DNA of 64,000 bases, from contig NZ_JHWD01000008.1 of the NCBI RefSeq assembly GCF_000622225.1, positions 62,001 to 126,000 on the forward strand. The letters run 5' to 3'. Of the stretch, positions 28,001-40,371 are shown one piece after another; positions within the stretch are counted from its first letter, which is position 1, and each line of letters opens with the position of its first letter. The notes beneath the pieces were generated by a model, which worked only from the letters and a program-made list of their open reading frames with translations, searched no databases and was not told the DNA's origin. The position numbers were made by a program, and so were the translations under genes. The stretch comes from Roseomonas mucosa ATCC BAA-692. Lineage in GTDB: Bacteria > Pseudomonadota > Alphaproteobacteria > Acetobacterales > Acetobacteraceae.

Positions 28001-28123
28001 TTGACGCTCTTCGTGACCCCGGTGCTGTACCTGGGCTTCGAGGCGCTCGGCCAGTGGGCGAAGCGGCTGCGCGGGAGCGGCGCCGGGCCACGCATCGGGC
28101 CGGCGACCCAGCCGGCGGAGTAA
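25016..28123 (+). CDS. RND multidrug efflux pump permease (MdtB/MdtC-like)
   Basis: A 1035-residue proton-driven efflux transporter of the HAE1/MdtBC type. It starts with MNLSEPFIRRPVMTGLLAVA, has the two large periplasmic loops of the family and the proton-relay acids Asp401 and Asp402 in GLVVDDAIVMLE. The second half has KKNAIMVVDVALVRQREG and FRPILMTTLAA. The substrate cannot be named. It is followed by a hairpin that separates it from the convergent phosphodiesterase gene. Confidence 0.96.
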   Translation: MNLSEPFIRRPVMTGLLAVAAVLAGILAYFSMPVAAVPRVDFPVITVSAQLPGASPETMATSVALPMEREFSTIAGIDSISSTSGQGTTQITLQFVLSRNIDAAAQDVQAALTRAQRRLPTEMTTPPSYRKSNPADAPVLLLTLSGGDVPLYKLNDIASTLISPALSRVPGVAQVVTFGEQLYSVRVRMRPERLASMGLTLDQVSNAIATANSNTPVGTLSGPRQQLVLRANDQPPDADAFGHLIVAGRAGAPVRLSDIADTVDGVQNDRIASFRNGTRGLTLAVQRQPDANTVDVVDGVRAALPALQAALPPGATLDVNLDRSVSIRAAVHDVQESLLIAVGLVVLVVWLFLRRMMATLIPVVAVPVSLAGTLGLMYLLGYGIDNVTLLGLTLAVGLVVDDAIVMLEAIVRHVEEGMHPLEAALRGSREVGFTIVSITCSLIAVFLPILLMGGVVGRVFNAFAATVSLAVAVSCIVSLTLTAMMSSWLPAHSKPSRVDAALEGCFRAVERAYAWALDIALRWRAVVWLFFIASLAAAGWMAVAMPKGFFPIEDTGLLSVSTEGPRDASFDAMLDLQGQAAKIIQANPAVQMVNSSVGAVGNSLSINQGRMYVELKPRDQRPPIGEVVQQLRRATARVPGLSVYLQPIQNLSFGARQARTLYIYTLQGLDSDTLYDFSEKLAARLRRLPQLQDVNTDLTLDAPVVSVQVDRERAAALGVNIDQVRQALYSAFGARQISTIYAQANAYPVIVEALPEDQRNEDGLDKIYLRASGGKLVPLSTLAKVTRSTGPLTVGHQGQLPAVTIGFNVAPGVALGDATAAIQQAEEELGLPAGVIGSFSGTAQVFQQALAGQGMLILAAVLVMYVVLGVLYESLVHPLTILSGLPAAALGALATLWWFGLDLSVIAVIGVLLLVGLVKKNAIMVVDVALVRQREGEDALSAVRAACLLRFRPILMTTLAAAAGAVPIAAGWGAAAELRQPLGLAIVGGLAVSQALTLFVTPVLYLGFEALGQWAKRLRGSGAGPRIGPATQPAE

Positions 28124-28130
28124 GGAGCGC

Positions 28131-28168
28131 GCCCCGGGGGAACAGGCGGAAAGCCCTGCCCCCGGGGC
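28131..28168. terminator. Bidirectional hairpin between convergent genes
   Basis: GCCCCGGGGG (28131-28140) pairs with CCCCCGGGGC (28159-28168), with an 18-base interior that can pair further. It lies between the efflux permease and the minus-strand phosphodiesterase gene. It resembles the hairpin that ends the dispersed repeats. There is no T-run. Confidence 0.6.
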
Positions 28169-28178
28169 CTGTCCCCCT

Positions 28179-28895
28179 TCAGGCAGCCAGCGCGCGGCGC
28201 GCGGCGGCGGGATCGTTCACCAGGAAGCCGCTGGCCCCCTCCCCGGCCATGCGGCGCAGGGCGGCGGGGTCGAAGTCGCCGACCTTGCGATCGGTGGCAC
28301 CCTCGCCCGTGGTGATCCAGACCGGCCGGCCGCGTTCCGCATGGGCGGCGATACGTCCCGAGGCGGTGTCCCATTCCCAGAGCCGCAGATGGGTGCCCCC
28401 GGCGGCGAAGAAGGCCTCCTCGTCGCTTCCGGGGCTGAGGAAGCCCAGTATGGCGCCACCCCAGCCCGCCGCGCAGACCCGGGCGACGGAGGCCAGGGCA
28501 TGCAGCCCGAGGGTGACAGGACGGGCGGGCACGCCGTGCAAGGCGTCGAGGATGGCGTCCAGCGCCTCGGGTCGCTCGTCCTTCACGTCGAAGAGGATCG
28601 GCTGCGCCTCGGGCAGCGTGTCGAAGAGCAGCGCGAGCGGCGGCGCGGCCGGGGCACCCTGGACGGTGATACGCGCGAGGACCGTGGCGGCTGTCTCGCG
28701 CAGCAGCAAGGGCTGCGCGGCGAGGCGGCGCAGGTCGGCATCGTGGCAGCAGACGATCTCGCCATCCGCGGTCAGGCGGAGATCGACCTCGACCAGATCG
28801 GCACCCGCCTCCATCGCGCCGCGCCAGGCGGCGGGCGAGTTCTCGCGGTGGAAGGCGGAACAGCCGCGATGCGCGACGATACGCGGATCGGGCAT
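28179..28895 (-). CDS. Glycerophosphodiester phosphodiesterase
   Basis: A 238-residue cytoplasmic GDPD-type enzyme that hydrolyses glycerophosphodiesters to glycerol 3-phosphate and an alcohol. The start has the active-site motif AHRGCSAFHRENSPAAW, then ADLVEVDLRLTADGEIVCCHD with metal and acid residues. It resembles UgpQ. Its start shares one base with the stop of the upstream solute-binding protein gene, so the two are co-transcribed. A role in processing an imported phosphodiester is possible but unproven. Confidence 0.9.
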   Translation of the reverse strand: MPDPRIVAHRGCSAFHRENSPAAWRGAMEAGADLVEVDLRLTADGEIVCCHDADLRRLAAQPLLLRETAATVLARITVQGAPAAPPLALLFDTLPEAQPILFDVKDERPEALDAILDALHGVPARPVTLGLHALASVARVCAAGWGGAILGFLSPGSDEEAFFAAGGTHLRLWEWDTASGRIAAHAERGRPVWITTGEGATDRKVGDFDPAALRRMAGEGASGFLVNDPAAARRALAA

Positions 28896-30454
28896 CAGGC
28901 GAAGCTCAGGTTATCCGGACGCAGGTCCATGAAGTAGAAGGTATAGGGACGCCAGCGGATGTTGGAGCGCACGGCATAGAGTTCGGCGGGCTGGTAGAGG
29001 ATGGTGCCCGGCGCCTCGTCCTCCCAGGCATCGAGCATGGTGGCGAAGAGGGCGCGGCGCCTCGCCGGGTCGGTCTCTGCCTCCAGCGCATGGCCGGCGC
29101 GGTTGAAGGCCGCAGTGGAGGTCCAGGATTTCGAGACCTGGGGCGTGCTGCCGGGCCCCCAGCCGATCCAGATCGCGCCGAGCGGGTCCGGCAGGCGGGT
29201 GGAGTTGGACCAGTTGCTGATCTGGCCACCGGCCGCCGGGCGGAGCTGCGCGGCATTCTCCACCACCTGCAGGCGGACATTGACGCCGACCGCCTTCCAC
29301 ATCTCAACCAGCACCTGCGCTGCCGGGAGGGCGTTGGTGTAGTAGTTGGCCTGGGTGCGGTAGGTGATCTCGGTACCGTCATAGCCCGCCTCGCGCAGCA
29401 GCGCGCGGGCGCGGTCCGGGTCATAGCGCAGGCTGCGGCCCGGCAGGTACATGTCGCCGTATTCGGGGAAGTTGTGGCTGTGCGGCACCAGGGCGGCGCC
29501 GTTCCAGAGCGTCCTCACCAGCAACTCGCGGTCGATGGCGAGACCCAGCGCCTGGCGGACGCGCTTGTCGGAGAGGCCGGCGCCGCGCTGGTCGAAGACC
29601 AGGACATGGACATTGGCGAGCACCACGCTGCGCAGATCGATGCCGGAGCGGCCCTGAAGCTCCTCCACCTGGTCGGGCGGGATATTGGTGGCGAGGTCGA
29701 TATCACCGGCGAGCAGGGCGGCGGTGCGGCCGGCGACCTGCGGAATCCCGCGGAACTCCACCGCGCGGGCAGTCGGGCGGCCCATCCAGTAATCGTCGAA
29801 GGCGTCGAGCACGATCGCCTGGTCGCGGCGGAGGCTGCGCAGGCGGTAGGGGCCGGTGCCGACCGGGGCCTGGCCGAAGCCCTGCAGGCCGAGCTCCTCA
29901 TAGGCGCGCTTGTTGACGATCCAGGAGCACCAGGAGGCGAGGCGCTGCTCCAGCAGGATATCGGGCACGCGGGTGCGGAAGCGGACGGCGAGCGGCCCTT
30001 CCGCGGTCACCGATTCCAGCGTGGGGAAATAGGACTTCGCCTCCACCAGCAACGGCTGGTCGCCCATCATGCGGCCGAAGGTGAAGACCACGTCCTCGGC
30101 GGCAAGCGTGTCACCGTTGTGGAAGCGCACGCCAGGGCGCAGCGTGACGAGCAGGTCGCGATCGCCTTCGCGCCGCCATGCCGTGGCCAGATGCGGCACG
30201 AGGCGGGCACCGCCCCCATCCGGGGAGGACAGGAAGTCACGCCGGATCAGCGTGTCGAAAACGGAATAGGTGATGCGTGTGCCGACATTGCTGAGCTCCT
30301 TGGCCGGCTCCAGCGTCGGCGGCAGGTCGGCGACCCCGATGCGCAGAACGGGGCGCGTGTCGGTGCCAGCCGCCTGGGCGCTGGCGGCGGCCGGCAGGCC
30401 GGGAAGGACGGCCGCGAGGCCGCCGCCCAGAAGGTGACGCCGCGTCGATCGCAT
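28895..30454 (-). CDS. ABC transporter solute-binding protein, family 5, Tat-type signal
   Basis: A 519-residue periplasmic binding protein of the DppA/OppA/NikA type. The N-terminus STRRHLLGGGLAAVLPGLPA looks like a twin-arginine signal. The fold has the family blocks TYSVFDTLIRRD, VRFHNGDTLAAEDVVFTF and GTGPYRL. Peptides, glutathione or another oligomeric solute are possible ligands. No ABC permease or ATPase gene is in the window. It is divergent from a LysR regulator and is followed by the phosphodiesterase gene. Confidence 0.92.
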   Translation of the reverse strand: MRSTRRHLLGGGLAAVLPGLPAAASAQAAGTDTRPVLRIGVADLPPTLEPAKELSNVGTRITYSVFDTLIRRDFLSSPDGGGARLVPHLATAWRREGDRDLLVTLRPGVRFHNGDTLAAEDVVFTFGRMMGDQPLLVEAKSYFPTLESVTAEGPLAVRFRTRVPDILLEQRLASWCSWIVNKRAYEELGLQGFGQAPVGTGPYRLRSLRRDQAIVLDAFDDYWMGRPTARAVEFRGIPQVAGRTAALLAGDIDLATNIPPDQVEELQGRSGIDLRSVVLANVHVLVFDQRGAGLSDKRVRQALGLAIDRELLVRTLWNGAALVPHSHNFPEYGDMYLPGRSLRYDPDRARALLREAGYDGTEITYRTQANYYTNALPAAQVLVEMWKAVGVNVRLQVVENAAQLRPAAGGQISNWSNSTRLPDPLGAIWIGWGPGSTPQVSKSWTSTAAFNRAGHALEAETDPARRRALFATMLDAWEDEAPGTILYQPAELYAVRSNIRWRPYTFYFMDLRPDNLSFA

Positions 30455-30606
30455 GTTCCCCCGACTCCCCTGATCCGGTGCGCGGCGGAAACTGCGGCGG
30501 ATCGGTGACAGGGCGATGACAGGCAGGCGTCAGGTGGATGATGATCGGGCGGGTGCCCGGCCCTTCGCAACCGGCCGGGGCACGATATGATCCCGCTTTT
30601 CCAAAG

Positions 30607-31527
30607 GTGGAGATCCTGCTGAAGCTCCCTCCCCTGGTGGCGTTGCGCGCCTTCCACGCGCTGGCCAGCACCGGCAGCGTGCGGGCGGCGGGCGAGGCGC
30701 TGGGGGTCAGCCACACGGTGGTGTCCCGCCATGTCCACAACCTGGAGCGGGCGCTGGGCGTGCCGCTGGTCGGCCCCTCCGGACGCGGGCTGGCCCTGAC
30801 GGCGGAGGGCGCGCGTTTCGCGGCGCGGGTGGCGCCGCACCTGGCCGGGCTGGCGGAGGCGGCGGCGGACCTGCGCCGGCAGCGGCGGCCGCTGACCATC
30901 CGCTGCGTGCCGGGCTTCTCCAACGTGCGCGTGCTGCCCTGCCTGCCGGAGTTGCAGCGGCTGCTGCCCGGGCGCGAGGTGATGCTGGAGCCGCGCCTGT
31001 CCCGCGGCAGACCCGAGGGCGTCGAGGTGGATGTGGAGATGGTGTACCTGGAGCACCTCGCCGTGCTGCCGCCGCTGCGGAGCGAGGAAATGGCGCAGCC
31101 GCGCGTCTTTCCCGTGATGAGCCCGGCCCTGCTGGCACGGCAGAGCATCCGCGACGTGGACGACCTGCTGCGCCTGCCGATGCTGCACGACGAATCCATG
31201 GACCTCTGGCGGCACTGGCTGCGGGCCATGCGCTGCCGCCGCCAGCCCTTCGGCTCCTGCCTCGGCACCGCGCACCTGGCGCTGGAGGCGGCGCGGCTGG
31301 GCCAGGGCGTGGCGCTGGCCAACGAGCTGCTGGTGGAGGAGGACCTGCGGCAAGGGCGGCTGGTGGAGCCCTTCCCCTCCGAGGTGCGGCCCAAATCCTA
31401 TCACGTCCTGGCCGATACGCGCCGCTGGGAGGAGGAGGAGATCGTCACGGTGCGGGACTGGCTGCACGGCATGTGCGGGCGGGCCGGACGCACCGGTGCG
31501 GAAAAGGCACCGGTCCTCGCCAAATAG
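30607..31527 (+). CDS. LysR-family transcriptional regulator
   Basis: A regulator of 306 residues from GTG 30607, with the N-terminal helix-turn-helix ALRAFHALASTGSVRAAGEA and LGVSHTVVSRHVHNLE (GcvA-like) and a C-terminal effector-binding domain. An in-frame ATG at 30538 would add 23 residues that look untypical, so GTG 30607 is preferred; this choice is uncertain. It is divergent from the solute-binding protein gene and precedes an M20 hydrolase, so either may be a target. Confidence 0.85.
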   Translation: MEILLKLPPLVALRAFHALASTGSVRAAGEALGVSHTVVSRHVHNLERALGVPLVGPSGRGLALTAEGARFAARVAPHLAGLAEAAADLRRQRRPLTIRCVPGFSNVRVLPCLPELQRLLPGREVMLEPRLSRGRPEGVEVDVEMVYLEHLAVLPPLRSEEMAQPRVFPVMSPALLARQSIRDVDDLLRLPMLHDESMDLWRHWLRAMRCRRQPFGSCLGTAHLALEAARLGQGVALANELLVEEDLRQGRLVEPFPSEVRPKSYHVLADTRRWEEEEIVTVRDWLHGMCGRAGRTGAEKAPVLAK

Positions 31528-31587
31528 CTGATTGTGCCGCCTCACCGGCGCGCGATCATCGCGCCCTGCCGCAAAGGAGGTTCCCGC

Positions 31588-32868
31588 ATGATCGACCCCG
31601 AACTCGCCGCCCGCATCGCCGAGGCGGTGGACCGGAACTTCGACGCGCAGATCGAGACGACGAAGCGCTTCTCCGCCATCCCCAGCACGCGCGGCGCCGA
31701 GGGCCCGGCCCAGGACATGATGGCCGACCTGCTGCGCGAGCGCGGCTACACGGTCGATGACTGGACGATCCGCATGGAGGATCTCGCCGGCCTGCCCGAT
31801 TGCGGCGTGATCGAGCACGACTTCTCCCAGGCCCGGACCGTGGTGGGCACGCTGCGCCCGGCGCAGGAAACGGGCCGCTCGCTGATCCTGCAGGGGCATT
31901 GCGACGTGGTGCCGGCGGGTCCGCTGGACATGTGGGACACGCCGCCCTTCAGCCCGGTGGTGAAGGATGGCTGGATGTACGGGCGCGGGGCGGGCGACAT
32001 GAAGTCCGGCACCATCGCCGCGCTCTACGCGGTCGAGGCGGTGCGGCAAGCGGGCTACAGCCTCAAGGGGCGGCTGCATTTCCAGTCGGTGATCGAGGAG
32101 GAAAGCACCGGGGTCGGCGCGCTCTCGACGCTGCAACGCGGCTACCGCGCCGATTGCGCGCTGCTGCCGGAGCCGAGCAACCGGACGATCACCGATGTCT
32201 GCGTCGGCGTGCTCTGGTTCCGGCTGAAGGTGCGCGGCATCCCGGCGCATGTGGCCTATGCCAGCGACGGCTCCAACGCCATCAAGGCGGCCTACCGGCT
32301 GATCCAGGGCCTGGAGGGGCTGGAGGAGGACTGGAACCGGCGGGCGAAGAGCGACCCGCATTACGGCGCCATGGAGCACCCGCTGAACTTCAACCCGGGC
32401 ATCATCAAGGGCGGCGACTGGGCCTCCTCCGTGCCCGCCTGGTGCGACGTGGATTGCCGTATCGCGATCCTGCCCGGCTGGGACGTCGATGCCTGCCGCA
32501 AGGAGATCGCCGACTGCGTGGCGGCCACGGCGCAGAAGGATGCCTTCCTTGCCAACAACCCGCCGGAGGTGGTCTGGTCGGGCTATCTCTCGCGCGGCTA
32601 CGTGCTGGAGAATGCCGAGGCGCCGGTGGCGCTGCTGCGCGAGGCGAACGCGGCCTTCGGTGGGGGCGAGCTGAGGAGCCGGGCCGGCACCGGGCTGAAC
32701 GATGCCCGCTTCTACAGCCTGTTCTACGGCATCCCGGCCTTCTGCTATGGGCCGAAGGCGGAACAGGTGCATGGCTTCAACGAGCGGGTGGAGATCGAAT
32801 CCATCCGCGGCACCACCAAGAGCATCGCCGCCTTCGTGGCGGGATGGTGCGGCGCCGGGCGAAGCTAG
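31588..32868 (+). CDS. M20-family deacylase/peptidase, ArgE/DapE type
   Basis: A zinc hydrolase of 426 residues that removes acyl or amino-acid groups from N-acyl substrates. Metal-site residues are His104 and Asp106 (LQGHCDVVPAG), Asp137 (GAGDMKSG) and Glu170-171 (VIEEES). The dimerisation domain follows (RGIPAHVAYASDGSNAIKAA). The ATG at 31588 has a strong AAGGAGG site 7 bases upstream, which selects it over the open frame starting at 31534. The exact substrate is unknown. Confidence 0.9.
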   Translation: MIDPELAARIAEAVDRNFDAQIETTKRFSAIPSTRGAEGPAQDMMADLLRERGYTVDDWTIRMEDLAGLPDCGVIEHDFSQARTVVGTLRPAQETGRSLILQGHCDVVPAGPLDMWDTPPFSPVVKDGWMYGRGAGDMKSGTIAALYAVEAVRQAGYSLKGRLHFQSVIEEESTGVGALSTLQRGYRADCALLPEPSNRTITDVCVGVLWFRLKVRGIPAHVAYASDGSNAIKAAYRLIQGLEGLEEDWNRRAKSDPHYGAMEHPLNFNPGIIKGGDWASSVPAWCDVDCRIAILPGWDVDACRKEIADCVAATAQKDAFLANNPPEVVWSGYLSRGYVLENAEAPVALLREANAAFGGGELRSRAGTGLNDARFYSLFYGIPAFCYGPKAEQVHGFNERVEIESIRGTTKSIAAFVAGWCGAGRS

Positions 32869-32897
32869 AACCGCGCTGCCTGGGAGCGGACAAAGAG

Positions 32898-32929
32898 CCC
32901 GGGGAAAAGGCGGCGCCTTTCCACCCGGG
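32898..32929 (+). terminator. Stand-alone GC hairpin after the M20 gene
   Basis: CCCGGGGAAAAGGC (32898-32911) pairs with GCCTTTCCACCCGGG (32915-32929) with a small bulge and a 3-base loop, 30 bases after the stop. It is the same hairpin type as at the ends of the dispersed repeats but without the rest of the repeat. Confidence 0.6.
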
Positions 32930-33031
32930 GGTCATACGGCGGAACCGGGACGCCGGGCGCCCCAGGGCGCCGGGCATGGCATCGTGACAGGCTGGCGGGC
33001 CAAGCCGCCAGGCGCAGAAGGACGACGGAAC

Positions 33032-34630
33032 ATGCAGAGACGCAGCCTGCTCAAGGGAAGTGGCGCGATCCTGGGAGGAGCGGTGGCGTCGCTCGCCGCG
33101 CCGGCGAAGCTGCGCGCGGCCTCGCAGACCACGCTGCGCTTCATCCCGCAGATCGACCTCGTCTATCTCGATCCGGTCTACACCACGCCCTATGTGTCGC
33201 GGAACCACGGCTACCTGGTCTTCGACACGCTCTACGGCATGGACGGCAACTTCCAGCCGCAGCCTCAGATGCTGGAGGGGCACCGGATCGCCCAGGACGG
33301 GAAGCAGTGGGACCTGACGCTCCGTCCCGGGCTGCTCTGGCATGACGGGGAGAAGGTTCTGGCGCGGGACTGCGTCGCCTCGATCCGGCGCTGGGCGAAG
33401 CGCGACCCCTTCGGCGCCACGCTGATCGCCACCACGGACGAGCTTTCCGCGCCCGACGACCGCACCATCCGCTTCCGGCTGAAGCGATCCTTTCCGCTGC
33501 TGCCGGCGGCGCTGGGCAAGACGCCCTCGCTGATGTGCGCGATGATGCCGGAACGGCTGGCAAGGACGGATGCCTTCCAGCAGGTGCCGGAGCTGATCGG
33601 CAGCGGGCCCTTCCGCTTCAAGGCGGATGAGCGCGTGCCGGGGGCGCGCAACGTCTATGAGAAGTTCGCCGGCTACAAGCCGCGGGAAGGCGGCACGCCG
33701 GACTGGACGGCCGGGCCGAAGATCGTCCACTACGACCGCGTGGTGTGGAACACCATGCCGGATATCGGCACCGCCACCGCCGCCCTGCAGAACGGCGAGC
33801 AGGACTGGATGGAATACGCCTACCACGACATGCTGCCCCTGTTGCGGAGCATGAAGGACGTGACGGTGCAGGTGCCGGACCCGACCGGCATGGTGACCAT
33901 GCTGCGGGTCAACCACCTGCAGCCGCCCTTCGACAATCCCGCGATCCGCCGCGCGCTGCTGCGCGCGATCGACCAGACCTCCTACATGCAGGCGCTGACC
34001 GGCGGCGACCCGGCGCTGTTCCATGTGCCGCTCGGCTTCTTCTGCCCGAACACGCCGATGGCGAGCGAGACGGGGCTGGAGGTGTTCAGCCCGCCGCACG
34101 ACCTCGCCAAGGTGAAGAGCGACCTGGCCGCCGCCGGCTACAAGGGCGAGAAGGTGGTGCTGATGGTGCCGGCCGACCGCCCGACGCTGAAGTCGCAGGG
34201 CGATGTCGCCGCGGACATGCTGAAGCAGGCCGGCTTCAACGTGGACTACCTGGCGCTGGACTGGGGCACGATGCTGACCCGGCGCAACCGCAAGGACGCG
34301 GCCGAGCAGGGCGGCTGGAATGCCTTCGTCACGAGCTGGGCTGGCACGGACTGGCTGAATCCGGCAGGGCATATCGCCCTGCGCGGCAATGGCGAGGCGG
34401 GCTATGCCGGCTGGTCCACCAGCCCGCGCACGGAGGAGCTGCGCGACGCCTGGTTCCAGGCGCCGGACGAGGCGGCGCAGAAGGCGATCTGCACCGAGAT
34501 CCAGAAGCAGTGCCTGGTCGACGTGCCCTTCTACCCGCTGGGCCAGTACATCCAGCCCACCGCCTATCGCAAGTCGATCACCGGGGTGCTGAACGGCTTC
34601 CCGACCTTCTGGAACGTCCGGCCGGCCTGA
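33032..34630 (+). CDS. ABC transporter solute-binding protein, family 5
   Basis: A 532-residue periplasmic binding protein with a twin-arginine-like signal (MQRRSLLKGSGAILGGAVAS). It has the family blocks HGYLVFDTLYGMDGNFQ, LRPGLLWHDGEKVLARD, LIGSGPFRFK and NPAIRRALLRAIDQ. It is related to, but distinct from, the binding protein at 28895-30454. It is followed 11 bases later by an M20 hydrolase, suggesting import and cleavage of an N-acyl or peptide-like solute. No permease or ATPase genes are present. Confidence 0.93.
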   Translation: MQRRSLLKGSGAILGGAVASLAAPAKLRAASQTTLRFIPQIDLVYLDPVYTTPYVSRNHGYLVFDTLYGMDGNFQPQPQMLEGHRIAQDGKQWDLTLRPGLLWHDGEKVLARDCVASIRRWAKRDPFGATLIATTDELSAPDDRTIRFRLKRSFPLLPAALGKTPSLMCAMMPERLARTDAFQQVPELIGSGPFRFKADERVPGARNVYEKFAGYKPREGGTPDWTAGPKIVHYDRVVWNTMPDIGTATAALQNGEQDWMEYAYHDMLPLLRSMKDVTVQVPDPTGMVTMLRVNHLQPPFDNPAIRRALLRAIDQTSYMQALTGGDPALFHVPLGFFCPNTPMASETGLEVFSPPHDLAKVKSDLAAAGYKGEKVVLMVPADRPTLKSQGDVAADMLKQAGFNVDYLALDWGTMLTRRNRKDAAEQGGWNAFVTSWAGTDWLNPAGHIALRGNGEAGYAGWSTSPRTEELRDAWFQAPDEAAQKAICTEIQKQCLVDVPFYPLGQYIQPTAYRKSITGVLNGFPTFWNVRPA

Positions 34631-34641
34631 GGAGACGTCGC

Positions 34642-36258
34642 ATGGAAAAGCACGAGGCGCTGCGCCGGCACGCGCTGGACTGGATCGCCGCGAACGAGGC
34701 GCGGCTTTCCGCTTTCAACGCACGGATCTGGGCACATGCGGAACCCGCCTGGCGCGAGTACCGCTCGGTCCGGGACTACGTGGAGATCCTCCGCGCCGAG
34801 GGTTTCGAGGTCGAGGAAGGCTCGGGCGGCATGCCCACCGCCTTCGCCGCGCGCTGGACGCAAGGGGAAGGCCAGGGGGAAGGCGGGCCGGTGCTGGCCG
34901 GCTTCTCGGAATACGACGCGGTGCCGGGGAACTCGCAGCAGGCCGTCCCCTACCCCGCCCCGCGCGAGGGCCTGCACCCCTATGCCGCCGGGCACACCGA
35001 CCCGCATTCGGTGCTGGGCACCGCCTCGCTCGCCGCGATGCTAGCGGCGAAATCGGCGATGCAGGCACAGGGGACACCGGGCACGCTGAAGCTGTTCGGC
35101 GAGCCGGCGGAGAAGGTCTGCGGCTCCAAGCCCTTCCACGCCGCGCGGGGCTATTACGACGGGCTGGACGCGGCGGTGGTCTGGCATCCCTGGCCGCTGA
35201 ACACGGTGACCGGGGAAACGCATTTCGGCGCCTACTGGAGCGCGGTGATCAGCTTCGAATCCGAGGCGCCGGAACGCTGGGTCGATCCCGCGCTGATGCC
35301 GATCGACGCGGCCCATGCGGTGGCACGCTCGCCCGGCGCGCTGGATGCGATGTGCCTGATGTACACGATGACGAAGTACACCAAGGAGGCGATGTTCCCC
35401 CATGCCGGCTCCTGGACGCTGAACGAGTTCGTGCTCGGCGATGCGGGCGCGACCTCGGACAACCTCACCCCGCGCTTCTCGCAGATCCAGTATTCCTGGC
35501 GCAGTTCGGCGCTGGAGATCCAGGAGCAGATCTGGCGGGTGCTGGCCAACAACGCGCGGCAGGCGGCGGCGGCCACGGGCTGCCGCGCCTTCGTGCGCTG
35601 GGTGACGAAGACGCGCGTCGGGCTGCCGAACAGCGCGATGACGGAGATCACCTGGCGCAACCTCCAGGCCGTCGGCGCCCCCGCCTATTCCCGGGAGGCG
35701 CTGGAATTCGGGCGGGAGATCCAGCGCAACCTAGGGCTGGCGCCGATGGAGGATCCCTTCATCGCGGGGGTCACGAAGCTGACGCCGCCCGAGGAATACG
35801 AGGTGGCGCAGCGCGCCGGCCTCCCCTCCTGGCAGAAGCACCTGAGCGCCGACGACTATGTCGAATATTCCTGGCACGCGCCCACGGTGCGGCTGCTGGC
35901 GGCGCGCCCCCGGCTGCGGCCGCCCTCGCCGGGCTACAGCTACCCGGCCTGGGCCTACAACGCGCTGGGCGGGCTGCCGGCGGCCATGGACCCGGGGATG
36001 TTCGCGGCGGCGCGCACCATGGCACTGACGCTGCTCGACCTCGCCGGACGGCCGGAGTTGCTGGAAGCGGCGCAGGCGGAATTCCGCGAGCGCACGGGCG
36101 GCGGGGTCGGCGGCACGCGCTGGGTGGGGCCGCTGCTGCCGCCCGGCCTCGATCCGCCGGTGGACCTGCGCTGGCCGGAATACGTCACCACGGCACGGGG
36201 CGAGGAATGGTGCTTCCCGACCCCCCATGCCGGGACGGGAGCCGGGGAGCCGCTCTGA
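34642..36258 (+). CDS. M20-family amidohydrolase, AbgB-like
   Basis: A 538-residue zinc amidohydrolase resembling p-aminobenzoyl-glutamate hydrolase subunit B. It starts EKHEALRRHALDWIAANEAR and has WAHAEPAWREYRSV, GFSEYDAVPG, GHTDPHSVLG and FGEPAEKVCGSKPF, where the M20 metal ligands are expected. A folate fragment or another N-acyl-glutamate is a reasonable substrate guess, not proven. The GGAG site at 34630-34633, just before the ATG at 34642, and the 11-base gap put it in an operon with the binding protein. Confidence 0.88.
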   Translation: MEKHEALRRHALDWIAANEARLSAFNARIWAHAEPAWREYRSVRDYVEILRAEGFEVEEGSGGMPTAFAARWTQGEGQGEGGPVLAGFSEYDAVPGNSQQAVPYPAPREGLHPYAAGHTDPHSVLGTASLAAMLAAKSAMQAQGTPGTLKLFGEPAEKVCGSKPFHAARGYYDGLDAAVVWHPWPLNTVTGETHFGAYWSAVISFESEAPERWVDPALMPIDAAHAVARSPGALDAMCLMYTMTKYTKEAMFPHAGSWTLNEFVLGDAGATSDNLTPRFSQIQYSWRSSALEIQEQIWRVLANNARQAAAATGCRAFVRWVTKTRVGLPNSAMTEITWRNLQAVGAPAYSREALEFGREIQRNLGLAPMEDPFIAGVTKLTPPEEYEVAQRAGLPSWQKHLSADDYVEYSWHAPTVRLLAARPRLRPPSPGYSYPAWAYNALGGLPAAMDPGMFAAARTMALTLLDLAGRPELLEAAQAEFRERTGGGVGGTRWVGPLLPPGLDPPVDLRWPEYVTTARGEEWCFPTPHAGTGAGEPL

Positions 36259-36305
36259 CCCCTGGCGACCGACGCGCCGTCATCCCTTCTCGCCGAGTCC
36301 CCGAT

Positions 36306-39765
<3,460 letters not shown>

Positions 39766-40371
39766 CGGCGAGGGACTCCCGGACGAAGGCTGGCCTTCGG
39801 GACAGGATTGTCCCTGCGGGCCATCGAAGGCCCGGCGCCACGGAGGACGCTGGGCCGGAGTTTTCCCGCCCGCGGCGTCGCCCCGTCCAGGGAGCGGCAC
39901 CGGTGGCGCATGGCCAGCGCAGCGGGCTTGCGGGGCCCCTGCGTTTCTCCTGGCGGATCATGGGGAAGCCCGCGCGTCTGCCAACCCAATTCCCGGTGTG
40001 CGGCCCCCGGCGGGGGCCCGGGCGCGGCATGGGTGGGACCGTGCTGGGCAAACCTTGCCTTGCAGCAGGAACAATGACTTGCCGGCGCAGCAGGAGGAGC
40101 AGTCTACGTTTCGATACCGGTTCAACTTCCAGCGAGCCCAGGCGGCAACCCGCCAGCCGCCCGCCTTGAGAGACGGCGAGCCGCAGGTTCCCGCCAGACC
40201 CGCCATGGGCCGTGGCAAACATCGCGCGCCGGCCCCATCTCCGCCCGCCCCGCCATGGGCGGCGATTGACCCGGTGGGGGAGCCTACCTACCTTCCTACC
40301 GTGCTGGAACATTTCTTGCTGCCTGCTGGGACATGTCCCCTGAGGGCCGAGCGCACCGGAACCCGGGAGGC
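39766..40371. other. Divergent intergenic region, aspT / hrcA
   Basis: No convincing gene is seen in 606 bases. It holds the likely aspT promoter and the hrcA promoter. Hairpins include GGCCCCC/GGGGGCC at 40002-40018 and GGGACA/TGTCCC at 39799-39814. I see no CIRCE element (TTAGCACTC-N9-GAGTGCTAA) before hrcA. Confidence 0.5.

Noticed and set aside
30538-30606. ATG start for the LysR gene
   Set aside because: It would add 23 residues not typical of LysR N-termini; GTG 30607 is preferred, with uncertainty noted.
39903-40169. Possible 88-codon gene between aspT and hrcA
   Set aside because: Arg/Pro/Gly-rich, no ribosome-binding site of note and no family similarity; it is probably noise.
40250-40371. 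CIRCE operator before hrcA
   Set aside because: I looked for TTAGCACTC-N9-GAGTGCTAA and saw no match, so autoregulation is not claimed from sequence.
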